From Nitrospinota bacterium (lineage in GTDB: Bacteria > Nitrospinota_A > UBA7883 > JADGGD01), in contig JADGCD010000018.1 of the NCBI GenBank assembly GCA_015229165.1, forward strand, positions 1-17,380: DNA of 17,380 bases. Direction: 5' to 3'. This document shows, piece by piece, positions 8,010-14,968 of the stretch; the stretch's first letter is position 1, and every line of letters begins with the position of its first letter. The position numbers and the translations under genes were made by a program. The notes under the pieces were generated by a model, which searched no databases, was not told the origin of the DNA, and was given only the letters and a program-made list of their open reading frames with translations.

Positions 8010-8021
8010 GTGCGGCAGGGG

Positions 8022-8339
8022 TCAGTCGCTCTCGATGGTGCAGGTCAGCGGAAACCCGTGGGCCCGGGCCGAGGTGTGGACCATTTCAACCTTGAATTCG
8101 GCCCGCTCCAGCGGCATCAGGCCGACCTTTTCCAGCCCGGTGGTGTGGATCGCGTACATCACCTCCACCGCCCGGTCGGCGTCGTAGCCGAAGAGGCGGA
8201 TAAGCATCTCCACCACGAAATCCATGGTCGTGACCGGGTCGTTGTGCATCACCACCCAGTAGAGCGGGGCCAGTTGGGCGCGGGAGGCCGAGTCGCGCTC
8301 GGGGCGATTGAGGACGGGAGGTTCCACAAGAGTCGGCAT
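8022..8339 (-). CDS. clpS: ATP-dependent Clp protease adaptor ClpS
   Basis: A 105-residue ClpS, the adaptor that delivers N-degron substrates (N-terminal Leu, Phe, Trp, Tyr) to ClpAP. After a flexible N-terminal tail of about 25 residues, the core begins at LAPLYWVVMHNDPVTTMDFVV. The Asn-Asp pair in HND, the Met of TTMDF and the His of AIHTTG match the residues that form the N-degron pocket in E. coli ClpS. The core ends with the typical HGFPLTCTIESD. The ATG at 8339 gives the family length; upstream in-frame residues are not ClpS-like. clpA is not adjacent, as it often is; instead clpS diverges from a sensor kinase gene across a 122-nt promoter region. Confidence 0.95.
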   Translation of the reverse strand: MPTLVEPPVLNRPERDSASRAQLAPLYWVVMHNDPVTTMDFVVEMLIRLFGYDADRAVEVMYAIHTTGLEKVGLMPLERAEFKVEMVHTSARAHGFPLTCTIESD

Positions 8340-8392
8340 TGAAATTCGGTTCCGCTGTTCGGTGAATAGGACGATGACCACGAAAGCGTAAT

Positions 8393-8420
8393 ATTGTACG
8401 CGCAATCGTCCCCGGCGCAA
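8393..8420 (-). promoter_or_regulatory. Predicted sigma70-type promoter of clpS
   Basis: On the minus strand TTGCGC (8420-8415) and TACAAT (8398-8393) are separated by 16 nt, giving a start near 8386 and a leader of about 47 nt before clpS. The -10 matches consensus at 5 of 6 positions; the -35 keeps only TTG. It is one half of a symmetric divergent promoter pair. Confidence 0.45.
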
Positions 8421-8433
8421 CTCTTTTTTGCGC
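8415..8433. repeat. Inverted repeat spanning both divergent -35 boxes
   Basis: GCGCAA (8415-8420) and TTGCGC (8428-8433) form a perfect 6-bp dyad around a T-rich 7-nt centre. Each arm is also the predicted -35 box of one of the two divergent promoters. A dimeric regulator bound here could control clpS and the kinase gene together. Confidence 0.45.
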
Positions 8434-8455
8434 CCCCCGTGCGAGGGGGTATAAT
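8428..8455 (+). promoter_or_regulatory. Predicted promoter of the GAF kinase gene, leaderless
   Basis: TTGCGC (8428-8433) and a perfect TATAAT (8450-8455) are separated by 16 nt. The start codon at 8462 lies only 6 nt after the -10, so transcription should begin at or next to the ATG, leaving no room for a ribosome site. The -10 is flanked by GGGGG and CCCCC, making a 17-nt palindrome-like block (8445-8461). Confidence 0.5.
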
Positions 8456-8461
8456 TCCCCC

Positions 8462-9637
8462 ATGGACGACAAACTCTCGAAGGTCAACCTGCTGGGGCAG
8501 TTCCTGGCCGCCTCCCGCTCCGAAGAGGAGGCGTTGGAGATGGCCATGGTCATCTCCCGCGATGTGCTCGGCTACGACCACGCCATCCTGCGCCTCCTGA
8601 CCGGCGACCGGCTCCTCTCCCGCAAGTGGATCGGTTTCCCGCGCGAGGCGGCCGAGCTGGTCATCCGGGTGGGAGAGGGAATCAGCGGCGAGGCGGCCCG
8701 CACCGGCCAGACCATTCTGGTGGAGGACACCACCCACGACCCCCGCTTCCTGACCGGCGTGGAGAACTGCCGCTCGGAGCTGTGCGTCCCCCTGCGGTAC
8801 AACGACCGGGTCGTCGGCGTCATCAACGTCGAGTCGGACCTGCCGGCCTACTTCACCCAGCTCGACGTCACCCTGCTGGAGACGCTGGCCGCCCAGATCG
8901 CCACCGCCATGGAGACCCAGCGGCTGCGAGAGGCGCTGGGGCGGGCGGAGAAGCTGATGGTCGTCGGGAACATGGCGTCGTCGATCCTCCACGACATCAG
9001 GAACGACATCCACCGGCTCAACATCGCCGCCGACCTGCTGGAGCGGGGGGGGGACGACCGGGAGCGGACCATCCGGGTGGCCGCCATGGTCCGCCGGTCG
9101 GGGGAGAACATTTACAGCCTCATCGAGGACATCTTCGAGTTCGTCAAGACCGGGACCACCACCCTCTCCCGGTCAACGACTCCGCTGGGGGGGCTGCTGC
9201 TGCCGGTGGCCGAGTTCGCCCGCAGCCTGGCGCCCGAGACGGTGGAGGTGACCGCCGCCGGGCCGATGGAGGCCGAGATCAACGTCGACGCCCGCCGGTT
9301 CGGCCGGGCGCTGGTCAACCTGGCCCGCAACGCGGTGGAGGCGATGCCCGACGGCGGAAAACTCGCTCTCACCGCCTTCGAGCGGGAGGGAAAGCTGCTG
9401 GTGACCGTCGCCGACACCGGCGTCGGCATCGACGCCGACAAGCTGGAGAAGATCTGGGAGCCCCTCTACACCTACGGCAAGGCCCACGGCACCGGACTGG
9501 GTATGGCCATCGTCAAGAAGATCGTCACCGACCACGGCTGCGCCATCGACGTCGCGTCGGTTCCCGGCCAGGGGACCACCTTCACCCTCGACCTGTCCCC
9601 TTTACAGGTGATCCCTTCCTCACCCGTCGTTAAATAG
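8462..9637 (+). CDS. GAF-domain sensor histidine kinase
   Basis: A 391-residue cytoplasmic kinase with no membrane segment. Residues about 10-150 are a GAF domain (GEGISGEAARTGQ near 71-83, LCVPLRYNDRVVGVINVES near 107-125). A DHp segment follows with H177 in SSILHDIRNDIHRLN, an atypical H-box that has Asp-Ile-Arg after the His rather than Glu-x-x-Asn-Pro. The catalytic domain has an N box (LARNAVEAMPDGG, N290), G1 (DTGVGI, D318) and G2 (GTGLGMAIVKK, about 353-363). GAF domains sense small molecules or redox state; no haem- or nucleotide-specific motif is evident. The partner regulator may be the orphan receiver at 7138-7839, the nearest one without its own kinase; this is inference from proximity. 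The ATG at 8462 appears to begin a leaderless transcript. Confidence 0.9.
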   Translation: MDDKLSKVNLLGQFLAASRSEEEALEMAMVISRDVLGYDHAILRLLTGDRLLSRKWIGFPREAAELVIRVGEGISGEAARTGQTILVEDTTHDPRFLTGVENCRSELCVPLRYNDRVVGVINVESDLPAYFTQLDVTLLETLAAQIATAMETQRLREALGRAEKLMVVGNMASSILHDIRNDIHRLNIAADLLERGGDDRERTIRVAAMVRRSGENIYSLIEDIFEFVKTGTTTLSRSTTPLGGLLLPVAEFARSLAPETVEVTAAGPMEAEINVDARRFGRALVNLARNAVEAMPDGGKLALTAFEREGKLLVTVADTGVGIDADKLEKIWEPLYTYGKAHGTGLGMAIVKKIVTDHGCAIDVASVPGQGTTFTLDLSPLQVIPSSPVVK

Positions 9638-9672
9638 CCGCCGTCTTCGCCCGCCCTGGGGCAAAAGAAGCG

Positions 9673-9688
9673 CATCGACGCATCGATG
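9673..9688 (-). terminator. Stem-loop between convergent kinase and metX genes
   Basis: CATCGA (9673-9678) pairs with TCGATG (9683-9688) around a 4-nt loop. On the minus strand it lies 6 nt past the metX stop and is followed by CGCTTCTTTT, a fair T-rich tail, so it probably ends the kinase-receiver-metX transcript. On the plus strand the tail is poorer. Confidence 0.45.
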
Positions 9689-9694
9689 ATCCTG

Positions 9695-10873
9695 TCATTT
9701 ATGTTGATTGAGGAAGTAGCGGACCAGTCCTTCCGCCTCGTCGTGTGGCAAAAGGAAGGCGTCATGCCCTTCGGAGCTCGCCATGGCGCCTGGAACGACT
9801 TCGACGCCTGCCTGTCGCAACGCATTTTCGATTCTGTCGCTTTCGGAAGGGGGATAGGCCCAATCGGAGTCGTATGAGATCAGGCATACGCGCGGTTTGT
9901 TCACCCGGAAGCATTCCTCGTATACGGCGGCCAAGTCGCCGCCATGGCTTTCGGCCTGGTCGAAATAATCACAGGCGCGGGTCAGGTAGAGATAGCTGTT
10001 GGCGTCGAAGCGCTCGGTAAAAGCGGCCCCCTGATGACGCAGGTAGCTTTCGGCCTGGAAATCGGAATCGAGCGAATAGGTTTTGAAGTTGCGCCCCTGG
10101 TAGCGACGCCCGAATTTCTCCTCCAGCTTCGCCTCGGAAAGATAGGTGATGTGGGCGATCATCCGGGCGACGGCAAGCCCCTTTTCCGGGCCGATGTCGG
10201 CGTCGTAGTAATCCCCTTTGGCCCAATGGGGATCGTTCATGATGGCCTGTCGTCCCGCCTCGTGGAACGCGATACCCTGGGCGCCCTGCCGGGAGGCGGT
10301 GGCCAGCAGGACCGCCCGGTCGAGGAGACCCGGATAAAGGCGGAGCCACTCGAGCGCCTGCATCCCCCCCATCGACCCGCCGACGACCGCGTGTAGCCGG
10401 GGGACCCCAAGATGATCGATGAGCGCTTTTTGCGCCCGAACCATGTCCGTTATGGACACCATAGGGAAGGAGGCGCCCCACCGCGCGCTCGTTTCCTGGT
10501 TGATCGCGCCGGGTCCGGCGCTTCCCATGCATCCCCCGAGAACGTTGGAGCAGATGACGTAGTACGCGTCGGTGTCGACGGGGCGCCCCGGCCCCACCAT
10601 CGTCGGCCACCAGGGGGCACGGCCCGTGACCGGATTGGGGCGAGCGACGAACTGGTCCCCGGTAAGGGCGTGGCAGACGAGGATGGCGTTGGACCGCTCG
10701 GCGTTAAGCGTCCCATACGTTTCATAGGCGATCTGGTAATTGCGCAGACCGAAGCCGCACGACAAGTTCAGCGGAACGCCGCCTCCGAGGAAATCGCTCA
10801 ACGTGAGATCGGCGATGGCCTCAGTGTCCCTTCTTCCGGCTTCGGCTGTGGGGATCGTGTACTTGCGACGCAT
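9695..10873 (-). CDS. metX: Homoserine O-acetyltransferase-type MetX
   Basis: An alpha/beta-hydrolase enzyme of 392 residues that acylates homoserine, the first committed step of methionine synthesis. The nucleophile Ser is in GGSMGGMQALEW, the catalytic Asp in the ISYDSDWAYP loop and the His in SSEGHDAFLL; NPVTGRAPWW and NVLGGCMGSAGPG are family signatures. Acetyl versus succinyl donor cannot be told from motifs alone. The ATG at 10873 is preferred: it gives the usual length and lies 4 nt past the upstream receiver stop, suggesting translational coupling. A GTG at 10912 would add 13 residues and overlap that gene. metX is often next to metW; here it ends a signalling cassette instead. Confidence 0.93.
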   Translation of the reverse strand: MRRKYTIPTAEAGRRDTEAIADLTLSDFLGGGVPLNLSCGFGLRNYQIAYETYGTLNAERSNAILVCHALTGDQFVARPNPVTGRAPWWPTMVGPGRPVDTDAYYVICSNVLGGCMGSAGPGAINQETSARWGASFPMVSITDMVRAQKALIDHLGVPRLHAVVGGSMGGMQALEWLRLYPGLLDRAVLLATASRQGAQGIAFHEAGRQAIMNDPHWAKGDYYDADIGPEKGLAVARMIAHITYLSEAKLEEKFGRRYQGRNFKTYSLDSDFQAESYLRHQGAAFTERFDANSYLYLTRACDYFDQAESHGGDLAAVYEECFRVNKPRVCLISYDSDWAYPPSESDRIENALRQAGVEVVPGAMASSEGHDAFLLPHDEAEGLVRYFLNQHK

Positions 10874-10877
10874 GAGG

Positions 10878-11699
10878 CTACTTGCCGCTTTCCCACGGTT
10901 TGTCGGCGACACGATCCGCGTAGAGTTCGCGCGTGTAATTCACAAGGCTCCATTGTGTGACACGCACTTCCCGAAAACTCTTTTCTATGATGATTTCCCG
11001 GGCGCTCCCTCCGTCGGGCTCGACAAGAGTTCCTTCGTTGTTGGCGATGGAAACCCATACCGCGTGGCCGACGGCCTTGCTCCAGAAGTGGGTGTAGGCG
11101 CATTTGTCTGCCATTGACATTGAAAAGAAAGGCGCCCCGTCCGATCTACGCAGGAGGGGAAGATGCGGGTTGAGCGTTTGAAAAAGCACATTGCTCAAGA
11201 TCTTGTGCTGACAATCGAGGCATCGCCGAAGCTCGTCTTCCCACACGGGGATCATTTCGGGGGCGGCCAGGTAATTCGTCAGTGCGGGATAGTCGCCGAA
11301 CAGGGTTGGGTTCGCCCCCCCGATGGCGTCAAGCAGTCTGTTCAGTATCTCTTCGTTGGTCGGCATCGTGCTTTTTTCGTATAAGCGGATGACGCCCAAG
11401 TCATAGGATTTGACGGCGTCGCTGACGAAGGGGGTGCCTGAAAGAACGACGGCGGCCGTCCCCTCAGCGCAGCGTCTTATATACGCCAGAACGTCGTGCC
11501 CCCCCTTGTGGGTGATGTCGTCCCGAAGCTGAAGATCGACAACGGCGGCCTTGTAATGGCGCTCCCGAAGCAGGGTAATGGCCGAGGCGGCCGTTTCCGC
11601 AATATCGACGTCGAAACCTTTGCGCTTGGCGTCGATCTCCATGGCCCGGGAGATGCTGGGATTATCCTCTACGACAATCAGGCGCGGCTTATTGGACAT
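10878..11699 (-). CDS. Receiver-domain response regulator with unrecognised C-terminal domain
   Basis: A 273-residue protein. Residues 5-125 form a receiver: E11-D12, phosphoacceptor D55 in AAVVDLQL, S87 in VLSGTP and K109 in LYEKS. The remaining 145 residues do not resemble a helix-turn-helix, GGDEF, EAL, HD-GYP or other output domain known to me. They contain a Cys/His cluster (C150, C153, H155), a C190, and alternating hydrophobic stretches ending in a charged tail. The start overlaps the end of the upstream kinase gene by 11 nt, and metX starts 4 nt after its stop, so the three genes are almost certainly one transcript. The upstream kinase is its likely phosphodonor. What the C-terminal domain does is unknown. 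Confidence 0.85.
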   Translation of the reverse strand: MSNKPRLIVVEDNPSISRAMEIDAKRKGFDVDIAETAASAITLLRERHYKAAVVDLQLRDDITHKGGHDVLAYIRRCAEGTAAVVLSGTPFVSDAVKSYDLGVIRLYEKSTMPTNEEILNRLLDAIGGANPTLFGDYPALTNYLAAPEMIPVWEDELRRCLDCQHKILSNVLFQTLNPHLPLLRRSDGAPFFSMSMADKCAYTHFWSKAVGHAVWVSIANNEGTLVEPDGGSAREIIIEKSFREVRVTQWSLVNYTRELYADRVADKPWESGK

Positions 11700-13614
11700 T
11701 GCTCAACTCCATAGTTTTCGGCTTTTCGACGTTGAGTCTTTCTTTCATGGCAAGGTGAATCTCCTCCAGCCACTCGGGAAATTTCATGCATACGGTCAAT
11801 CCTCCGTCACGGTTGTTTTCGCAGGTGAGATCCCCTCCGATGATCTTCATGTACTCGCGTGCGGCAAGCATCCCAAAACCGGTTCCCTCCCCCGGTGGCT
11901 TTGTCGAATACCTCTCATTTCCGGCTCGCTTGATCGCCGACTCTTCCATGCCCCCGCCGTTGTCGGCGATGCGGACATGAATGGAGTTGATTGAACGCCC
12001 CCGCTCGGCGCGTTTGTCGACGCTCTCCTGACGTTGACAGGTTATCGAGATGCGTCCGGAGGAGACACCCCCCTCTTGTATACGCTTGCGAATGGCATAG
12101 ATGGAGTTGTTGACGATGTTATAGAGATGCTCTTTCATGAGGGGCGAGCCGAAGATATACATCGGTTCAGTCGCCCTGGTTAGGGCGATATCGATTTCAC
12201 CTTCAATTCGGTCCCTCGCCAGGTCGAACATTGCGATCGCCCCTTCGATCTGGGGAATCAACTCCAGCCGCTCGTAGTTGATGGCGTCCCCCATGTCATT
12301 CATGAACGTGTCGGAGAGATTTTTGATATGTGCGAGCTCCCTGGAGAGCACCTGAACGGCCTCCTCCACGATCGCGGGGTCGCTTGCCTGTTCGCGATCG
12401 AGTATGTGTAGCCAATCGGATACTGCCTTCAGGGGCTGTGACATTTTGTGCCGGAAGAGGCCGCCGACCCGCTGCTGGACCCGCCGAAGACCGTAGCGCA
12501 TGGCGTGCGCGTGGAGGATATGTTCGTCCTCTTTCACAAGCAGGGCCTTGATATAGGGGGCTATTTTGACGGCGGCCATGCGGACGATTTCGATGTGATA
12601 GGGGCTGAACGCGTCGGGGCGGTCATGCTCGAGGTTGATCAGTCCGATCATCGCCCCCGCATCGTCGATGATGGGGACGACCAGTTCGCTTTGGGGTATC
12701 GCGTTCATGTTATAGGCCGCGTACCGGGTCTGGTTGTCGCCCTGAGACGGATTGTACTGACCGTATGGCAGATCGGGCGCCGCCTGTCTATTGTCGAGGA
12801 AGAGTCCACAGATTGTTTTGTTTCTTAGCAGCATCCGCCCTTCGAAATCGGGAGCGCCGCTGGTCAGGCGGCTGGCCCGCAGGAAAAGGAACGTCTGGTC
12901 GGAGGGGCGTAGCGTCAGCACCTGAACCAGGGGGAGAGGGGCGAGACGAAACGGCCCCCAATTCGGGAGCAGGGCGCCGACGACAGAGACGATATCCGAC
13001 CAACAACCTTCTGAATCGATGTCATGCCCGAAAAAAGCGGCCGCCATCCTCTGGAACTGGACGTTGTACGAATTTCTTAAGTGCGCCTCAAGGAAGAGGG
13101 CGCATTGGCGGCTTACCGATTGCAGGAATTCGGGAATGTCGTTGTAGGTGAAGCTGGAGGGAACATCCGTGTGCAGCGTCTCTTCAAGGACCAGCGCGAG
13201 AGGAGGGGCCCCTGCAACCTGGATGTGGACGCCAGCCCTTGCCACCTCCTCGGCGGCGTCGTCGGCGATGACCGTCTTGTCAGCAGGGGACGCGCAGACG
13301 TTGGCGATGAACTGTTTTGCCGAGGACGACAGGCTTTCCCCGCTTCCCGACGTGTCATCGGTGATGGCAAAGGCTTCTTCGGAAAAAACGGTGTAGAGCC
13401 TGACACGGTTTCCTGGCGCAATGCCCTCGAGCTTCAGAGACAACTGGTCGAGGAAAGGAACGAAGCCGCGCGCATCGGGAAGATTGCCGCTTTTCTCATC
13501 ACCCCGGTTGATGTCGGCCATGGCCTTATCGATCCATGCGAGCAGTTCAAAACGCTTTTCGATAACACTCATTTGCGAGGAGATGAAGCGCATCATCTGT
13601 GCGCCGATTCTCAT
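11689..13614 (-). CDS. Soluble sensor histidine kinase with GAF-like region
   Basis: A cytoplasmic kinase of 641 residues without membrane helices. The first 200 residues are an unassigned sensory region; about 225-355 looks like a GAF domain (SELVVPIIDDAGAMIGLINLEHD near 309-331). The DHp H-box is RHKMSQPLKAVSDW with H389. The ATPase domain has an N box (YNIVNNSIYAI, near 498-508), G1 (DNGGGM, D551) and G2 (GEGTGFGML, near 575-583). The start at 13614 is chosen because GGAGG lies 5 nt upstream; in-frame starts also exist at 13626 and further upstream. It overlaps the receiver gene by 11 nt and heads a kinase-receiver-metX cassette. A good promoter lies about 65 nt upstream. The ligand sensed is unknown. 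Confidence 0.87.
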   Translation of the reverse strand: MRIGAQMMRFISSQMSVIEKRFELLAWIDKAMADINRGDEKSGNLPDARGFVPFLDQLSLKLEGIAPGNRVRLYTVFSEEAFAITDDTSGSGESLSSSAKQFIANVCASPADKTVIADDAAEEVARAGVHIQVAGAPPLALVLEETLHTDVPSSFTYNDIPEFLQSVSRQCALFLEAHLRNSYNVQFQRMAAAFFGHDIDSEGCWSDIVSVVGALLPNWGPFRLAPLPLVQVLTLRPSDQTFLFLRASRLTSGAPDFEGRMLLRNKTICGLFLDNRQAAPDLPYGQYNPSQGDNQTRYAAYNMNAIPQSELVVPIIDDAGAMIGLINLEHDRPDAFSPYHIEIVRMAAVKIAPYIKALLVKEDEHILHAHAMRYGLRRVQQRVGGLFRHKMSQPLKAVSDWLHILDREQASDPAIVEEAVQVLSRELAHIKNLSDTFMNDMGDAINYERLELIPQIEGAIAMFDLARDRIEGEIDIALTRATEPMYIFGSPLMKEHLYNIVNNSIYAIRKRIQEGGVSSGRISITCQRQESVDKRAERGRSINSIHVRIADNGGGMEESAIKRAGNERYSTKPPGEGTGFGMLAAREYMKIIGGDLTCENNRDGGLTVCMKFPEWLEEIHLAMKERLNVEKPKTMELSNVQ

Positions 13615-13678
13615 AGGAGCCTCCATGTTTCGAGAAACGTGTGCGCCCTGAAGTAACTGCACAGGCCGGAATGAAAAT

Positions 13679-13706
13679 ATAATACCCGAGACAATCTGAT
13701 TAACAA
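13679..13706 (-). promoter_or_regulatory. Predicted promoter of the kinase-receiver-metX cassette
   Basis: On the minus strand TTGTTA (13706-13701) and TATTAT (13684-13679) are spaced by 16 nt, in a strikingly AT-rich patch (13665-13740) inside GC-rich DNA. This places the start near 13672 and gives a leader of about 58 nt before the ATG at 13614. A small dyad GTTTC/GAAAC (13627-13638) lies in the leader, just upstream of the GGAGG ribosome site. Confidence 0.5.
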
Positions 13707-13985
13707 GTACAATTTATTTTATGATGCTTGAATGCACGATATAGATTGCCCGAGGTATGCCAACTGCGTCTTCAGGCCGGTGTCGGGCGCCTCTTTGGCC
13801 CCCGGTGTCGGGCCGGTCCACGCTCGGGAGCATCGGGGAGAGCTTGGCGTCGCCACGGTTACGCGGCGTGGGGGTCGCTTGAGCATGGGGCGGGCGTCCC
13901 TCCCTCTCCTCGGGCTGGGCGGCGGGCAGCATTGCAGAGTGGCGGCGACGGACCGGTTGGCCCTCGCCCCGCCGTCAGCGGCCGG
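13707..13985. other. Non-coding gap between the kinase promoter and the methyltransferase gene
   Basis: No protein-like reading frame, tRNA or clear terminator is visible here. The part near the kinase is AT-rich; the rest is GC-rich. It holds a direct repeat of CCGGTGTCGGGC at 13777-13788 and 13802-13813. The short frames crossing it have Pro/Arg-rich translations typical of random GC-rich DNA. Confidence 0.5.
13777..13813. repeat. 12-bp direct repeat
   Basis: CCGGTGTCGGGC occurs at 13777-13788 and again at 13802-13813, so the repeats start 25 nt apart. They lie in the non-coding gap upstream of the sensor-kinase promoter. They could be paired regulator sites or the remains of a duplication. 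Confidence 0.4.
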
Positions 13986-14603
13986 TCAGAGGGTGGCCAC
14001 CCCCTGATAGTGGGTCGCAAAGATCGACGGCGCCCCCTGCAGCGGGAAGACCGACAGGGGGCCGAGGTCGAATCCGGCTCCCGTCAGCAGCGCCGGAATA
14101 TCCCGGTCCAAACGGCAGCCGTCGGCCACGATCCGGTTGAACGGCGTCAGGCGCCGTTGCCACCGGGCGACCCGCACGTCGGCGGAGCGGCCATGCTCCA
14201 GGAAAAGGAACCGCCCCGCCGGTTTCAACACCCGCCGCACCTGGGCAAGCGCCCCTTCGATGTCGTCGACGCTGCATAGCGTCCAGGAGCTGACCACCGT
14301 GTCGAAGCTCCCGTCGGGGAAGGGGAGATGGGCGCCGTCGAGAATACGGTAGGCGACGTCGAGCCCCGCCTCCTTCGCCCGCCGCCGGGCCTTTTCCCGC
14401 ATCCCCTCGTTATGGTCGATGGCGGTGAGTCGGCGCACCGCCCCGGGATAGTGGGGAAAATTGAGCCCCGGCCCGGCGCCCAGCTCCAGCGTGTCGCCGG
14501 TGACCCCGGCCAGAAGCCCCGCCCGGTGGACGGAGAAGAGGGGACGGTCCATGAAAAGTTCGAGCAGCCGGGGGAAGAGGTGGCGCGAATAGAAGCCCTT
14601 CAT
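13986..14603 (-). CDS. Class I SAM-dependent methyltransferase (UbiE/type 11-like)
   Basis: A 205-residue Rossmann-fold methyltransferase. Motif I is LELGAGPGLN (about residues 36-45), the acidic end of strand 2 is AIDHNEGM, the post-strand-3 region is DGAHLPFPDGSFDTVVSSWTL and the strand-5 segment is RVLKPAGRFLFLEH. The opening MKGFYSRHLFPRLLELFM resembles UbiE-like phospholipid or quinone methyltransferases, but the substrate is not defined. The ATG at 14603 is chosen because GGAGG lies 6 nt upstream; an in-frame ATG at 14639 would add 12 atypical residues. It follows the cytochrome gene by 56 nt and is the last gene of the rnhA-DHH-cytochrome cluster. Confidence 0.88.
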   Translation of the reverse strand: MKGFYSRHLFPRLLELFMDRPLFSVHRAGLLAGVTGDTLELGAGPGLNFPHYPGAVRRLTAIDHNEGMREKARRRAKEAGLDVAYRILDGAHLPFPDGSFDTVVSSWTLCSVDDIEGALAQVRRVLKPAGRFLFLEHGRSADVRVARWQRRLTPFNRIVADGCRLDRDIPALLTGAGFDLGPLSVFPLQGAPSIFATHYQGVATL

Positions 14604-14659
14604 GCTTCGCCTCCACGCGCCGCAGACCGACGGATTCACCGGTCAGGACCGCACGCCGC

Positions 14660-14968
14660 TTACAGCGTCCGCAGGTAGGCGACGATGGCGCCCAATTGTT
14701 TCGGGTCGCAGGCGCCGGTGGGGGGGCAGTTGTGCGCCGCCCGCTCCATCAGCGCGGTCTGGTCGTATTTCTTCCCGATACCGGTGAAAGAGGGGCCCAT
14801 CCCTCCTTCGGCGCCGGTGGGACCGTGACACCGGTGGCAGCCGAACTTCTGGCTGGCGTAGAGCCTTTTACCCTCGACGGCTATTGACGTATCAGGATCG
14901 GCAGGGGCGGCAAGCGCCGGCGGAGCGGTCGCCAGCAGCAGGGCGATGGCGACGAGCGTCTTTTTCAT
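14660..14968 (-). CDS. Small periplasmic class I cytochrome c
   Basis: A 102-residue exported protein. The signal peptide is MKKTLVAIALLLATAPPALA with probable cleavage after ALA. The single haem motif is CHRCH (C44, C47, H48), followed by GPTGAEGGMGPSFTGIG, and the C-terminal helix KQLGAIVAYLRTL is typical of soluble electron carriers. Where most relatives have the Met-Pro sixth ligand, this protein has HNCPPTGACDP; Met57, Met74 or His79 are possible alternative ligands, and C81 and C87 may form a disulfide. Its ATG overlaps the TGA of the DHH phosphoesterase gene (ATGA), so translation is coupled. It should carry electrons in the periplasm; its partners are not visible here. Confidence 0.88.
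   Translation of the reverse strand: MKKTLVAIALLLATAPPALAAPADPDTSIAVEGKRLYASQKFGCHRCHGPTGAEGGMGPSFTGIGKKYDQTALMERAAHNCPPTGACDPKQLGAIVAYLRTL

Noticed and set aside
13714..13932. Small frames in the gap upstream of the kinase gene
   Set aside because: Translations are Pro/Arg-rich, have no ribosome site and cross repeats; they look random.
13740..13985. Possible tRNA or other stable RNA gene in the gap
   Set aside because: No T-loop consensus, acceptor pairing or cloverleaf could be found on either strand.
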